A stretch of 32,612 nt of DNA from Propionibacteriaceae bacterium UBA7704 (lineage in GTDB: Bacteria; Actinomycetota; Actinomycetes; Propionibacteriales; Propionibacteriaceae): assembly GCA_002482525.1 (NCBI GenBank), contig DLGC01000007.1, positions 1 to 32,612 on the forward strand. The letters run 5' to 3'. The first letter of the stretch is position 1. Each line of letters opens with the position of its first letter. Shown in pieces: positions 22,774 to 30,598 of the stretch. Position numbers and translations under genes: made by a program. The notes below the pieces were generated by a model that saw only the letters and a list, made by a program, of their open reading frames with translations, was not told where the DNA came from and did no database searches.

Positions 22774-23199
22774 ATGACCGTTAGTTCCGCACAGACCCAT
22801 TGGGCCGGCTCCCTGATGGAGGGCCAAGGCGAGGTTGAGTTCCTCAGCTCCGCGCTCGGCAGCGTCGAGGTTGACTGGAAGTCCCGCGCCGGGCAAGAAG
22901 GTGGCCACACCACCACTCCCGAAGAACTGATCGCTGCAGCCCACTCGGCCTGCTACTCGATGGCGCTGTCCCACGCGCTGGCCGGCAACGGCACCCCGCC
23001 TGCCACCGTCGAGACCAAAGCCGACGTCACCTTCGTTCCCGGCACCGGCATCACCGGCATTCTGCTCACCGTGAAGGCTTCAGTACCCGGCCTGAGCGCT
23101 GAGGAGTTCGCCACCTTCGCCGAGACCGCCAAGACCGGCTGCCCGGTATCGGCCGCGCTCACCGGCACCACCATCACCTTGGACGCCACCCTCGTCTGA
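22774..23199 (+). CDS. OsmC-family peroxiredoxin
   Basis: A 141-aa OsmC/Ohr-type protein that reduces organic hydroperoxides with a pair of cysteines. Both reactive sites are visible: SACYSMAL (first Cys, about residue 60) and TGCPVSAAL (second Cys, near the C-terminus). The length is normal. ATG at 22774 has AAAGG about 9 nt upstream; the earlier frame start at 22720 lacks one. It is divergent from the PAP2 gene and is followed by a strong terminator, so it is monocistronic. Confidence 0.92.
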   Translation: MTVSSAQTHWAGSLMEGQGEVEFLSSALGSVEVDWKSRAGQEGGHTTTPEELIAAAHSACYSMALSHALAGNGTPPATVETKADVTFVPGTGITGILLTVKASVPGLSAEEFATFAETAKTGCPVSAALTGTTITLDATLV

Positions 23200-23211
23200 G
23201 CAACACTCGCG

Positions 23212-23250
23212 ACGGGCGGGACTCACCTCATCGGTGAGCCCGCCCGTTTG
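23212..23250 (+). terminator. Terminator after osmC
   Basis: ACGGGCGGG + CTCACC (23212-23227, one bulged A) pairs with GGTGAG + CCCGCCCGT (23233-23247) around a 5-nt loop, followed by TT(T). It is 12 nt after the stop. The rest of 23251-23472 has no gene; a TAGGAT at 23442-23447 may be the -10 of the MFS gene. Confidence 0.8.
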
Positions 23251-23472
23251 CTCTGTCTGGACGTCAGTTCGGACAGTGCCGCCGCGAAAGCTGGTGCGGG
23301 ACGTGCCTGGTTGTTCTGCTGGTTGTGCGTGCCCTGGTGGCTGGGGCCTGGGCTGCGTGACGACGGTGATCGACGCTGATCCGAACTCCGCCCGAGCCAC
23401 GCCCCAATGCCCGGTGCTGGGCCGCAGGGCGCAAGCCTGAATAGGATGCGCCTGGTCAACGAAGGGACACTC

Positions 23473-24801
23473 ATGGCCACCTCCGAGGTCGAAGACACCA
23501 CCCTCACCCGGGCGCAGCGGCTCGACCGGCTGCCCTTCACCAGCAAGCATGCGCGACTGCTCGGCGGTGCGGGCGTCGGCTGGGCGTTGGATGCCATGGA
23601 CGTCGGTCTGATCTCGTACGTGATGCTGGCGCTGAAGGTGCAATGGGGCCTGGACGCCACCACGTTGAGCTGGATCGGGTCGGTCGGCTTCGTGGGCATG
23701 GCGCTGGGTGCCACGCTGGGCGGATTGCTCGCCGACAAGGTCGGACGCCGCCAAGTCTTCGCCATCACCTTGCTGATCTACGGACTGGCGACAGGGGCGT
23801 CCGCGCTGGTGGCCGGGGTTGGCGTGTTGATCGCGCTGCGGTTCATCGTCGGACTCGGGCTCGGCGCGGAGCTGCCCGTGGCGTCCACGCTGGTCAGTGA
23901 GTTCGCCCCCAAACACATCCGTGGACGCATCGTCGTCGCCCTCGAAGCCTTCTGGGCGGTGGGGTGGCTGGCCGCTGCGCTGATCGGCTACCTGCTCATA
24001 CCGGCCTCCGCGGACGGCTGGCGGTGGGCGCTGGCGATCGGCTTGGTGCCGGCTGTCTATGCCGCCGTGGTGCGCTGGGGGCTGCCGGAGTCGGTGCGCT
24101 TCCTGGAGCGCAAGGGCCGCTACTCCGAAGCCGAAGCCGCCGTGGTGGGCTTCGAGACTGCAGCCGGTGTCGAACCGGTACTCAGCCCTGATCTTTCGCC
24201 CGAGACGGTGACTGGCACGGTGTCGATCTGGTCGGCCGAGTTGCGCAAACGCACCATCGCGCTGTGGGCGGTGTGGTTCCTGATCAACCTGTCGTATTAC
24301 GGGGCGTTCATCTGGCTGCCCAGCCTGCTCAAGGATCGCTTCACCCTCACCGCGACCCTGACCTACACGCTGATCATCACGCTGGCCCAACTGCCCGGCT
24401 ACGCCGCATCGGCCTATCTGGTGGAGAAGTGGGGACGCCGTCCCACGCTGGCTACCTTCTTGCTGGGCTCGGCGATTTCGGCGGTCTTCTTCGGCTTCTC
24501 CGGCAGCGAGACCGCGCTGCTGGTGGCCGGCTGTGCGCTGAGCTTCTTCAACCTCGGAGCCTGGGGTGCGCTGTACGCCATCGGACCAGAGATCTATCCG
24601 ACTGGCATACGCGGCACCGGAACCGGCGCGGCGGCCGCGTTCGGACGCATCGCGTCGATCATCGCTCCGCTGCTGGTGCCCGTGATGCTGGCCGGTGGTG
24701 GCTTGGTGCTGGTCTTCGCCGTCTTCGGGGCTGCCTTCCTGCTCGCCGCGGGCGCAGCGTTGCTGTTGCCGGAACAGCGCAACAAGGCACTCATCGACTA
24801 G
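23473..24801 (+). CDS. MFS transporter, NiaP/AAHS-like
   Basis: A 442-aa major-facilitator protein with 12 predicted membrane helices. The first helix reads GWALDAMDVGLISYVMLAL, and the loop GGLLADKVGRRQVF is the MFS motif between helices 2 and 3. GPEIYPTGIRGTGTG lies late in the protein. This pattern resembles metabolite:H+ symporters of the NiaP (niacin) and aromatic-acid groups; the exact substrate is not provable here. ATG at 23473 has GAAGGGA 5 nt upstream. A membrane-anchored hypothetical gene follows after 32 nt. Confidence 0.85.
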   Translation: MATSEVEDTTLTRAQRLDRLPFTSKHARLLGGAGVGWALDAMDVGLISYVMLALKVQWGLDATTLSWIGSVGFVGMALGATLGGLLADKVGRRQVFAITLLIYGLATGASALVAGVGVLIALRFIVGLGLGAELPVASTLVSEFAPKHIRGRIVVALEAFWAVGWLAAALIGYLLIPASADGWRWALAIGLVPAVYAAVVRWGLPESVRFLERKGRYSEAEAAVVGFETAAGVEPVLSPDLSPETVTGTVSIWSAELRKRTIALWAVWFLINLSYYGAFIWLPSLLKDRFTLTATLTYTLIITLAQLPGYAASAYLVEKWGRRPTLATFLLGSAISAVFFGFSGSETALLVAGCALSFFNLGAWGALYAIGPEIYPTGIRGTGTGAAAAFGRIASIIAPLLVPVMLAGGGLVLVFAVFGAAFLLAAGAALLLPEQRNKALID

Positions 24802-24833
24802 CTCGGCGAGTTTCGGAAGGGTCCGTGGAGGGA

Positions 24834-25418
24834 ATGCCAGACTTGGGGGTCATGGAGTCTGTCTCGGTTCTGATCGGTGTCGTCTCGGCCATGCTCACCG
24901 CCGTCGTGGGCCTGTTGGCATATCAACTCTCACAGGTGTCCAGCAGGAACGCGGCGGAACGCGCCATCGGCGACCTTGCCAACAGCTTGGCCAACTACCG
25001 TGCCGAGCATCCGCAAATGCTCTCTCTGGCACGGTCGTGGTCTCACAGTGATTGGGCTCGCTTGTATTCCGATGAGCCCGAGTCGGAGCGGGTTGTCCTC
25101 TATTACAGCTATGTCGATATCGGGCTCGAACTATGCAATACCGTCCTCAAGGCGAGATCCGGCCGTCGCATCAGTAGGCGTGTCTATGAGGATCACTACC
25201 TCCCACTGGTTCGGTACTTCCTGGTAGAGAACTATCTGATCATCCAGGGGATGCTTGACGCGCCTTACCTGTCGAACCTCGTCCGGCGTGAGCTCGACGA
25301 GGGTCTGGGCGCCAGATGGAAGCTTCTCCATGGCAGGCTAGTGGCCGATGAGAGTTCTGGCGCTGTAGTTGCTGCCTCCGAAGGAGCCGACGTTACGGCC
25401 TCGGCGCCCATCTCCTGA
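24834..25418 (+). CDS. Hypothetical N-terminally anchored protein
   Basis: A 194-aa protein of no family I recognise. One N-terminal membrane helix (SVLIGVVSAMLTAVVGLLAY) is followed by a helical, charged cytoplasmic or periplasmic domain rich in Leu, Arg and Tyr (YYSYVDIGLELCNTVLKAR ... DHYLPLVRYFLVENYLI). Similar layouts are seen in DUF4760-like proteins, but I cannot confirm that. ATG at 24834 follows GGAAGGG by 12 nt; GTG at 24825 and ATG at 24852 are alternatives. Base use is less GC-rich than its neighbours. It may be read with the MFS gene, and it converges on the HAD gene with 5 nt between stops. Confidence 0.6.
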   Translation: MPDLGVMESVSVLIGVVSAMLTAVVGLLAYQLSQVSSRNAAERAIGDLANSLANYRAEHPQMLSLARSWSHSDWARLYSDEPESERVVLYYSYVDIGLELCNTVLKARSGRRISRRVYEDHYLPLVRYFLVENYLIIQGMLDAPYLSNLVRRELDEGLGARWKLLHGRLVADESSGAVVAASEGADVTASAPIS

Positions 25419-25423
25419 ACCAA

Positions 25424-26176
25424 TCAGCGGTGTATGTGCCACGCATTCAGCGTGGTGAGACCAACGATTCCGGAGCCCGGCTGATCCAGGCGGCGATACG
25501 GTGCGTCCGGCTCACCTAGGTCGCTGAGGACGGCTAACGCCCCGGCGAAGTCGTCATTGGCGGTGTAGCCACTCACCGTGATGACCGTCGGGATTCCGGC
25601 AGCCGTTGCCGAGCGCAGACCGATGCCGGAATCCTCAATGGCTAGGCACTCCGAGGCGGCCAAACCGAGCTGGTCCAGCGCCCACAGATAGGCGTCGGGG
25701 GCTGGTTTCTTGGCGGGCACTATGTCGCCCGCGGCGATGACGGTGAACCAGTCTGTTGAGCCGGCGCCGAGCTGATGTTCCAGCAACGCGGTGACATTTC
25801 CCGGGCTGGTGGTAGTGACCACGCCGAGCGCCACGCCCTGCTCGTGGGCCTCGCGAATCAACCGCGCTACACCGGGACGCAGCGCAGCGGCGTCCGAAGC
25901 GAGCCACCGCTGAAAGAGCTGGGTTTTTGTCGCGTAGATCTGCCCGATCAGGTCGTCGATGTCGGGCCGGTCCGCTTCGGGCACACGGGAGTGCTGAAGG
26001 AAGTGCCGTAGCCGTTCTTTACCGCCCGCGACCGGGAGCAGCGTGCCGTAGAAGTCGGCGTCCCAGTGCCAATCCAGGCCGAACTCGGCGAAGGCCGCGT
26101 TGTAGGCGCTGCGATGGCCGTCGCGTTCGGTTTCGGCCAGGGTGCCGTCCACGTCGAACAGCAGCGCGGTGAGCAT
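25424..26176 (-). CDS. HAD-superfamily phosphatase (CbbY/beta-PGM-like)
   Basis: A 250-aa HAD hydrolase. Motif I is FDVDGTLAETE (nucleophile D8, acid D10), the cap domain follows, motif II lies in TTSPGN, motif III in AKKPAPDAY, and motif IV is IEDSGIGLRSATAAGIP. This layout fits the CbbY/phosphoglycolate-phosphatase-like or beta-phosphoglucomutase-like group; the substrate is unknown. GAGGAG lies 5 nt before the ATG. It is monocistronic. Confidence 0.9.
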   Translation of the reverse strand: MLTALLFDVDGTLAETERDGHRSAYNAAFAEFGLDWHWDADFYGTLLPVAGGKERLRHFLQHSRVPEADRPDIDDLIGQIYATKTQLFQRWLASDAAALRPGVARLIREAHEQGVALGVVTTTSPGNVTALLEHQLGAGSTDWFTVIAAGDIVPAKKPAPDAYLWALDQLGLAASECLAIEDSGIGLRSATAAGIPTVITVSGYTANDDFAGALAVLSDLGEPDAPYRRLDQPGSGIVGLTTLNAWHIHR

Positions 26177-26277
26177 GGGGTCTCCTCGATGGTGTGACTA
26201 GCTAGTTCAGCAGAGGATCGGACGCGCTGCCACCTCGATTACGGTTCGGGACGGCCGCGATCTGGGGAGTCAAGGAG

Positions 26278-26286
26278 TTATCCACA
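26278..26286 (+). promoter_or_regulatory. Consensus DnaA-box sequence near SOS-type gene
   Basis: TTATCCACA, just 5 nt upstream of the LexA-like box of the DUF222/HNH gene. The same 9-mer occurs at 19745. Confidence 0.35.
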
Positions 26287-26291
26287 TCCTT

Positions 26292-26307
26292 TCGAACACC
26301 TGTTCTG
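26292..26307 (+). promoter_or_regulatory. LexA/SOS-box-like site
   Basis: TCGAAC-ACCT-GTTCTG matches the mycobacterial-type SOS box TCGAAC-N4-GTTCGA at 10 of 12 defined bases. It ends 31 nt before the ATG and overlaps the -35 region expected for CAGACT (26327-26332), so LexA binding would block transcription. Confidence 0.6.
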
Positions 26308-26338
26308 TTTTGTCAGTGGCGGCTGCCAGACTCGTCCT

Positions 26339-27712
26339 ATGCAGCACAGCAACGGATTGATTCCGGCCGGGGAAGCCCTGGCCCGGATTGAGGCTGCCTT
26401 GGACAGTCTTGATCCGCATCGATCCGACGCTCCACCTGACGACCGATTGCGGTGGGTGAGCACCGCGCGGCGTTTGCGCGGACGCCTGGATGCGCTCACC
26501 GGGTTACTGACCGCCGAGGCCGAGAAGGCGCAGGCGGCGGAGAGGGCCACCGGCACACCGATGGTGACCTGGCTGGGTACCACGGAAGTGATTTCGCGCA
26601 AGGAAGCTACGCGTGACCTGTTCGCCGCGCGCAATCTGGGGCAGCGCCGCCAAGTGGGGGAGGCCGCGTCGACCGGACGCATCAGTAGCGGGCAGGCGCA
26701 GGCCATCGGCAGGGTGCTGGACGGCATTGGGCCGCAACTGGATGCGACGCAGAAGGTGGAGGCGGAAAGGCTCATGGTCGGCATGGCGGCCACTATGGAT
26801 GCCGGGCAACTCGGCAAAGCCGCGCCACAGGTGTTGCGCCAGGTGGTCCCCGCTGAGGCTGAGGAACTGTTGGAGGTTCGGCTGCAGCGGCAGGCTGAGG
26901 CGGCGCATCGATCGCGCAGTCTGCGATTCTTCACCGACGAGGGTTCGCTGCGCTTTGAGGGGTCGCTGCCGCTCGCGGAGGGGGAGCGCTTCGTGGCGGC
27001 GATCAACGCTCATCGGGAGAAGCTTCGGCGTACCGCTATCGAGCGGCGTGATCCGTTGGATGATGCGCCTACGCCGGATCAGCGGCGTGCCGATGCGCTG
27101 ATCGCGTTGCTCGACTCAGTGGGGAAGTCTGCACCCGTCGCTGGTGCAGGGACGCCGCGAGTGCTGGTGACGTTGTCCTACGACAGGCTGCAGGCCCGTG
27201 CGGCCGGGGCCGGGATTATCGCCGACGGTGAATCGCTGAGCGCGGGGGAGTTGCGACGGCTGTGTTGCGATGCCGACCTGATTCCGGCAGTACTCGGTTC
27301 TGAGTCGGAGGTCCTGGACGTTGGACGGCAGTATCGGCTGGTCACTCGTCCCCTTCGTGACGCCCTAGTGCTGCGCGACGGCGGCTGCGCCTTTCCTGGG
27401 TGTGATGTTCGGCCGGATTCGTGCGAGGCGCACCACATCACGCCGTGGTGGGACGAGGGTCGTACCGAGATTTCCAATCTCGTACTGCTCTGCCATCACC
27501 ACCATGGCTATCTGGAGCCTGCCAAACACGGCATTCGCGATCAGTGGCGGGTTCGCATCAATGCGACCACCGGATTGCCGGAGTTCACTCCTCCGGCGCG
27601 GTTCCAGCGATTCGCCGCGCTGCGGTCTCGAAATGGGCCACCCGATGGCGACGTGGTGCCGAGTCGTCGGGTGTGCGACTGCGAATCGCCACCGCTGATC
27701 GCGACGGGTTGA
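26339..27712 (+). CDS. DUF222 / HNH endonuclease (13E12-like)
   Basis: A 457-aa protein of the actinobacterial DUF222 plus HNH family, the 13E12-repeat type of mycobacteria. The N-terminal two thirds is the helical DUF222 domain. The C-terminus carries the HNH site: RDGGCAFPGCD, CEAHHITPWWDEG, NLVLLCHHHHGYLEP. All metal and catalytic residues appear present. No Shine-Dalgarno is visible; CAGACT ends 6 nt before the ATG, so the mRNA may be leaderless. A LexA-like site lies upstream, as known for some mycobacterial family members. These genes are often multi-copy in genomes. Function is not settled. Confidence 0.88.
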   Translation: MQHSNGLIPAGEALARIEAALDSLDPHRSDAPPDDRLRWVSTARRLRGRLDALTGLLTAEAEKAQAAERATGTPMVTWLGTTEVISRKEATRDLFAARNLGQRRQVGEAASTGRISSGQAQAIGRVLDGIGPQLDATQKVEAERLMVGMAATMDAGQLGKAAPQVLRQVVPAEAEELLEVRLQRQAEAAHRSRSLRFFTDEGSLRFEGSLPLAEGERFVAAINAHREKLRRTAIERRDPLDDAPTPDQRRADALIALLDSVGKSAPVAGAGTPRVLVTLSYDRLQARAAGAGIIADGESLSAGELRRLCCDADLIPAVLGSESEVLDVGRQYRLVTRPLRDALVLRDGGCAFPGCDVRPDSCEAHHITPWWDEGRTEISNLVLLCHHHHGYLEPAKHGIRDQWRVRINATTGLPEFTPPARFQRFAALRSRNGPPDGDVVPSRRVCDCESPPLIATG

Positions 27713-27810
27713 GACGCGAGCCGGCAGCGAAGGGTGCCCATAAGTCGGCGAGCTGTCCTCATGCCGGTGGAGTGGTATCTGCGTCGGCGAGGCTGTGCGG
27801 CGCCGGTGGC

Positions 27811-27910
27811 TGTCCTCACGTTGGCGAGGGTGTCGTCACGTTGGCGAGGGTGTCGTCACGTTGGCGAGGGTGTCCTCACGTTGGCGGGGTGGGTTCCCGC
27901 GTTGGCGAGG
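27811..27910. repeat. 20-bp tandem repeat, four to five units
   Basis: The unit TGTCSTCACGTTGGCGAGGG is repeated at 27811-27830, 27831-27850, 27851-27870 and 27871-27890 (last with one or two changes), followed by a worn copy to 27910. Weaker similar fragments lie at about 27740-27800. The 20-bp period is not a multiple of three. It fills the gap between the convergent DUF222/HNH and glgP genes. Confidence 0.85.
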
Positions 27911-27916
27911 CGTCCC

Positions 27917-30475
27917 CTAAACCACAGCCTCGGCGCGCCAAATCCGCGTGAGGTAGTCGCGCATCGAGCGGTCGGAGGAGAAGAAACCGGTGCGCGCAAC
28001 ATTCAGAATCGCCGACTTGGTCCAGGCCTCGGTGTCGGCGTAGGCGGCCTCCACCTGGGCTTGGGCGTCGATGTAGGACTGGAAGTCCGCCAATGCCATG
28101 AAGCGGTCGTCGTAGAGCAGGTTCGACACCACCGGCTCGAAGGTTCCGCGATCACCGTCGGAGAACGCCCCCGAAGAGATCAGATCCAGCGCCCGCTTCA
28201 ACAGCGGCGTGCTCTCGTAGAACTCAGTCGGGTGATAGCCACTGTTGCGAAGCGCGGTCACCTCCGGTTCGGTCATCCCGAAACCGAAGAAGTGGGCATC
28301 GCCGACCAGTTGGCGAATCTCCACATTCGCACCGTCATCGGTGCCGATGGTCAGCGCACCGTTGAGGGCGAACTTCATGTTGCCGGTGCCTGATGCCTCC
28401 ATGCCGGCCAGCGAAATCTGTTCGCTCAGATCAGCCGCCGGAATCAGCTTCTCGGCCAATGTCACGTTGTAGTTGGCCGGGAAGGCGACATTGAGGCGTC
28501 CTTCGACCCGCGGGTCGGCGTTGATCGTTTCAGCCACCTTGTTGATCAAGAAGATGATCTCCTTGGCCATCCGATAGCCCGGTGCTGACTTGGCACCGAA
28601 AATCACCGTGCGTGGGGTGATCGACGCCGGATCGACCTCACCGGAAATGATCTGCTCGTACAAACTGACGATGTGCAGCACCTTCAACGTCTGCCGCTTG
28701 TACTCGTGAAGGCGCTTGACCATCACATCCAACAGATGATGATTGGCCAGATCGATGTCGTCGCGCGCCCGCAGCAAATCAAACAGCCGCTGCTTGTTGT
28801 TGGCTTTGGCCTGCCGGAACGCCATCCGGAAATCCTCGTCCTCGGCGTAGGGCTCCAACTCCGCCAGCCGGTCCAAGTCGGTCACCCATCCCGGCCCTAG
28901 CGTGTCGGTGATCAACTGCGACAACCACGGATTAGCCAACCGGATGAAGCGCCGCGGAGTCACACCATTGGTGACATTGGTGAACTTGTCCGGCCAGTAA
29001 TCACTGAAGGCCGGCAGCAGCTTGTCGCGCAGCAACTCCGAGTGCAGTGCAGCCACGCCATTGACCTTCCGGGCCGCAATCGTCGCCAGATGGGCCATAC
29101 GGATATGACGCTCAGGGAAGTCCGCGACGATCGACATCGAACGCACCTTCAACTCGTCACCACCGAAGCGATCCCGCACCTGCTCCAAGAACTCGTCGTT
29201 GATGCGGTAGATGATCTCCAAGTGCCGTGGCAGCAACCGTCCCAGTAGCTCAGCCGGCCACACTTCCAAAGCCTCGGGCAACAGCGTGTGACAGGTGTAG
29301 GCGAAGCACTTGCGGGTGATCTTCCACGCCTGATCCCAGTCCAGCTTGTGCTCATCGACCAGCACCCGCATCAACTCCGGTACCGCAATCACCGGGTGAG
29401 TGTCGTTGAGCTGGAAGATGATCCGATTAGGCAACTCGTTCCAGTCGAAGCCCTCCTCCAAGCCCTGATCGATGAAGTCGCGAATCGAACACGCCACAAA
29501 GAAGTACTGCTGCTGCAGGCGCAGCTCCTTGCCCTGCGGGGTTGAATCCTCGGGGTACAAGACCTTGGTGATGTTCTCGGCGAAAGTCTGAGCTCGCACC
29601 GCCTCGGCGTAGTCGCCGGAGTTGAAGATCGCCAGATCGAACGCTTTGGTCGCCTGCGCACTCCACAGCCGCAAGGTGTTGACCCGGCCATTCTGATAGC
29701 CGGGCACCATGTAGTTGTACGGCACCCCCAGCACATTCCAGCTCGGCACCCATCGGGTGCGCAGCACGCCGTCCTCTTCATACGTTTCGGTGTGGCCGCC
29801 GAAGTTGACCTGCACAGCGGCTTCGGGGTGCGGGAACTCCCACGGGCTGCCCAATGCCAGCCACGTATCGGGCTGTTCGACCTGGCGTCCCTCGACGAAG
29901 GTCTGCTTGAAGATGCCGTACTCATACCGAATGCCATAACCAATACACGGCACGCTCATCGTTGCCAGCGAGTCGATGAAACAGGCCGCCAGCCGCCCCA
30001 AGCCGCCATTACCCAGGCCAGGCTCCACCTCTTGAGCGCGCAAAGTCGGCAAATCCAGACCACAGACTTTCATCGCCTCATCGACGATGTCGTTCAAGTC
30101 GGTGGCCAGCAGTGCGTTGCCCAGTTGGCGTCCGAGGAGGTACTCCGCCGACAGATAGCCCACAGTCTTGGCCTTGGACGCCCGCTGATGCTTGGACGTT
30201 TCCAACCAGCGCGCCATCAGATAGTGGCGCACCGTGCGGGCCAATGCCAGGTACTGATCGTTGACCGTCGAACGGGACAGCGCCACACCCTGACCGGTAT
30301 TCAGCTCCCGCAGGAACTCGCGCACAAAGCCGTCTACCGAATGCGGCGGCGCGGCGACCGGTGCCAGCGCCAACGGATGCGTCGGCTCGAAAAGCGGTCC
30401 CGCCTGATGATGGGCGGTCAGCGGGTTTTCATCGGCTGGTTCGAGGGGCTTCGCCGTCTCGTTCTCCACAGTCAT
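27917..30475 (-). CDS. glgP: Glycogen/starch/alpha-glucan phosphorylase
   Basis: A PLP enzyme that releases glucose-1-phosphate from the ends of glycogen or maltodextrin. The 852-855-aa length fits the classical family. Seen motifs: SAEYLLGRQLGNAL, GLGNGGLGRLAACFIDSLAT, RYEYGIFKQ, FQLNDTHP, NGVTPRRF, and the PLP site EASGTGNMKFALNGALTIGTDDGANVEI with the Schiff-base Lys. ATG at 30475 is preferred; GTG at 30484 is an alternative. No ribosome site is seen, and TACGGT on the minus strand (30482-30487 region) ends 7 nt before the ATG, which suggests a leaderless message. Inverted repeats cover this promoter. It is not coupled to other glycogen genes here. Confidence 0.95.
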   Translation of the reverse strand: MTVENETAKPLEPADENPLTAHHQAGPLFEPTHPLALAPVAAPPHSVDGFVREFLRELNTGQGVALSRSTVNDQYLALARTVRHYLMARWLETSKHQRASKAKTVGYLSAEYLLGRQLGNALLATDLNDIVDEAMKVCGLDLPTLRAQEVEPGLGNGGLGRLAACFIDSLATMSVPCIGYGIRYEYGIFKQTFVEGRQVEQPDTWLALGSPWEFPHPEAAVQVNFGGHTETYEEDGVLRTRWVPSWNVLGVPYNYMVPGYQNGRVNTLRLWSAQATKAFDLAIFNSGDYAEAVRAQTFAENITKVLYPEDSTPQGKELRLQQQYFFVACSIRDFIDQGLEEGFDWNELPNRIIFQLNDTHPVIAVPELMRVLVDEHKLDWDQAWKITRKCFAYTCHTLLPEALEVWPAELLGRLLPRHLEIIYRINDEFLEQVRDRFGGDELKVRSMSIVADFPERHIRMAHLATIAARKVNGVAALHSELLRDKLLPAFSDYWPDKFTNVTNGVTPRRFIRLANPWLSQLITDTLGPGWVTDLDRLAELEPYAEDEDFRMAFRQAKANNKQRLFDLLRARDDIDLANHHLLDVMVKRLHEYKRQTLKVLHIVSLYEQIISGEVDPASITPRTVIFGAKSAPGYRMAKEIIFLINKVAETINADPRVEGRLNVAFPANYNVTLAEKLIPAADLSEQISLAGMEASGTGNMKFALNGALTIGTDDGANVEIRQLVGDAHFFGFGMTEPEVTALRNSGYHPTEFYESTPLLKRALDLISSGAFSDGDRGTFEPVVSNLLYDDRFMALADFQSYIDAQAQVEAAYADTEAWTKSAILNVARTGFFSSDRSMRDYLTRIWRAEAVV

Positions 30476-30480
30476 AGGGG

Positions 30481-30508
30481 TCACCGTAGCGGCACCCCGT
30501 TACGGTGA
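30481..30508. promoter_or_regulatory. Inverted repeat over the glgP promoter
   Basis: TCACCGTA (30481-30488) and TACGGTGA (30501-30508) form a perfect 8-bp dyad with a 12-nt spacer that overlaps the predicted -10 and start of glgP. It has the look of a repressor operator. Confidence 0.5.
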
Positions 30509-30527
30509 AGCAACCGACCACCGACTG

Positions 30528-30555
30528 TGTGCACCGCAGAATGAGACCGTGCACA
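30528..30555. promoter_or_regulatory. Second inverted repeat upstream of glgP
   Basis: TGTGCAC (30528-30534) and GTGCACA (30549-30555) form a perfect 7-bp dyad with a 14-nt spacer, 20 bp upstream of the first glgP repeat. This would suit an activator or second regulator site. The remaining 43 nt to the nadC stop hold nothing clear. Confidence 0.4.
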
Positions 30556-30598
30556 TTTGTTGCCCGGTGGCGGCTGCTGCCAATGGCGGCCAGCGGGG

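Noticed and set aside
22663..22974. N-terminal extension of the PAP2 protein to 22974
   Set aside because: It would run antisense through the osmC-like gene; the ATG at 22662 gives a protein of normal length.
24264..24833. Upstream extension of the hypothetical membrane-anchored protein
   Set aside because: This portion is a shifted frame within the MFS gene, which has clear transporter motifs.
27811..27910. CRISPR array
   Set aside because: The 20-bp units abut directly without spacers, and no cas genes are present.
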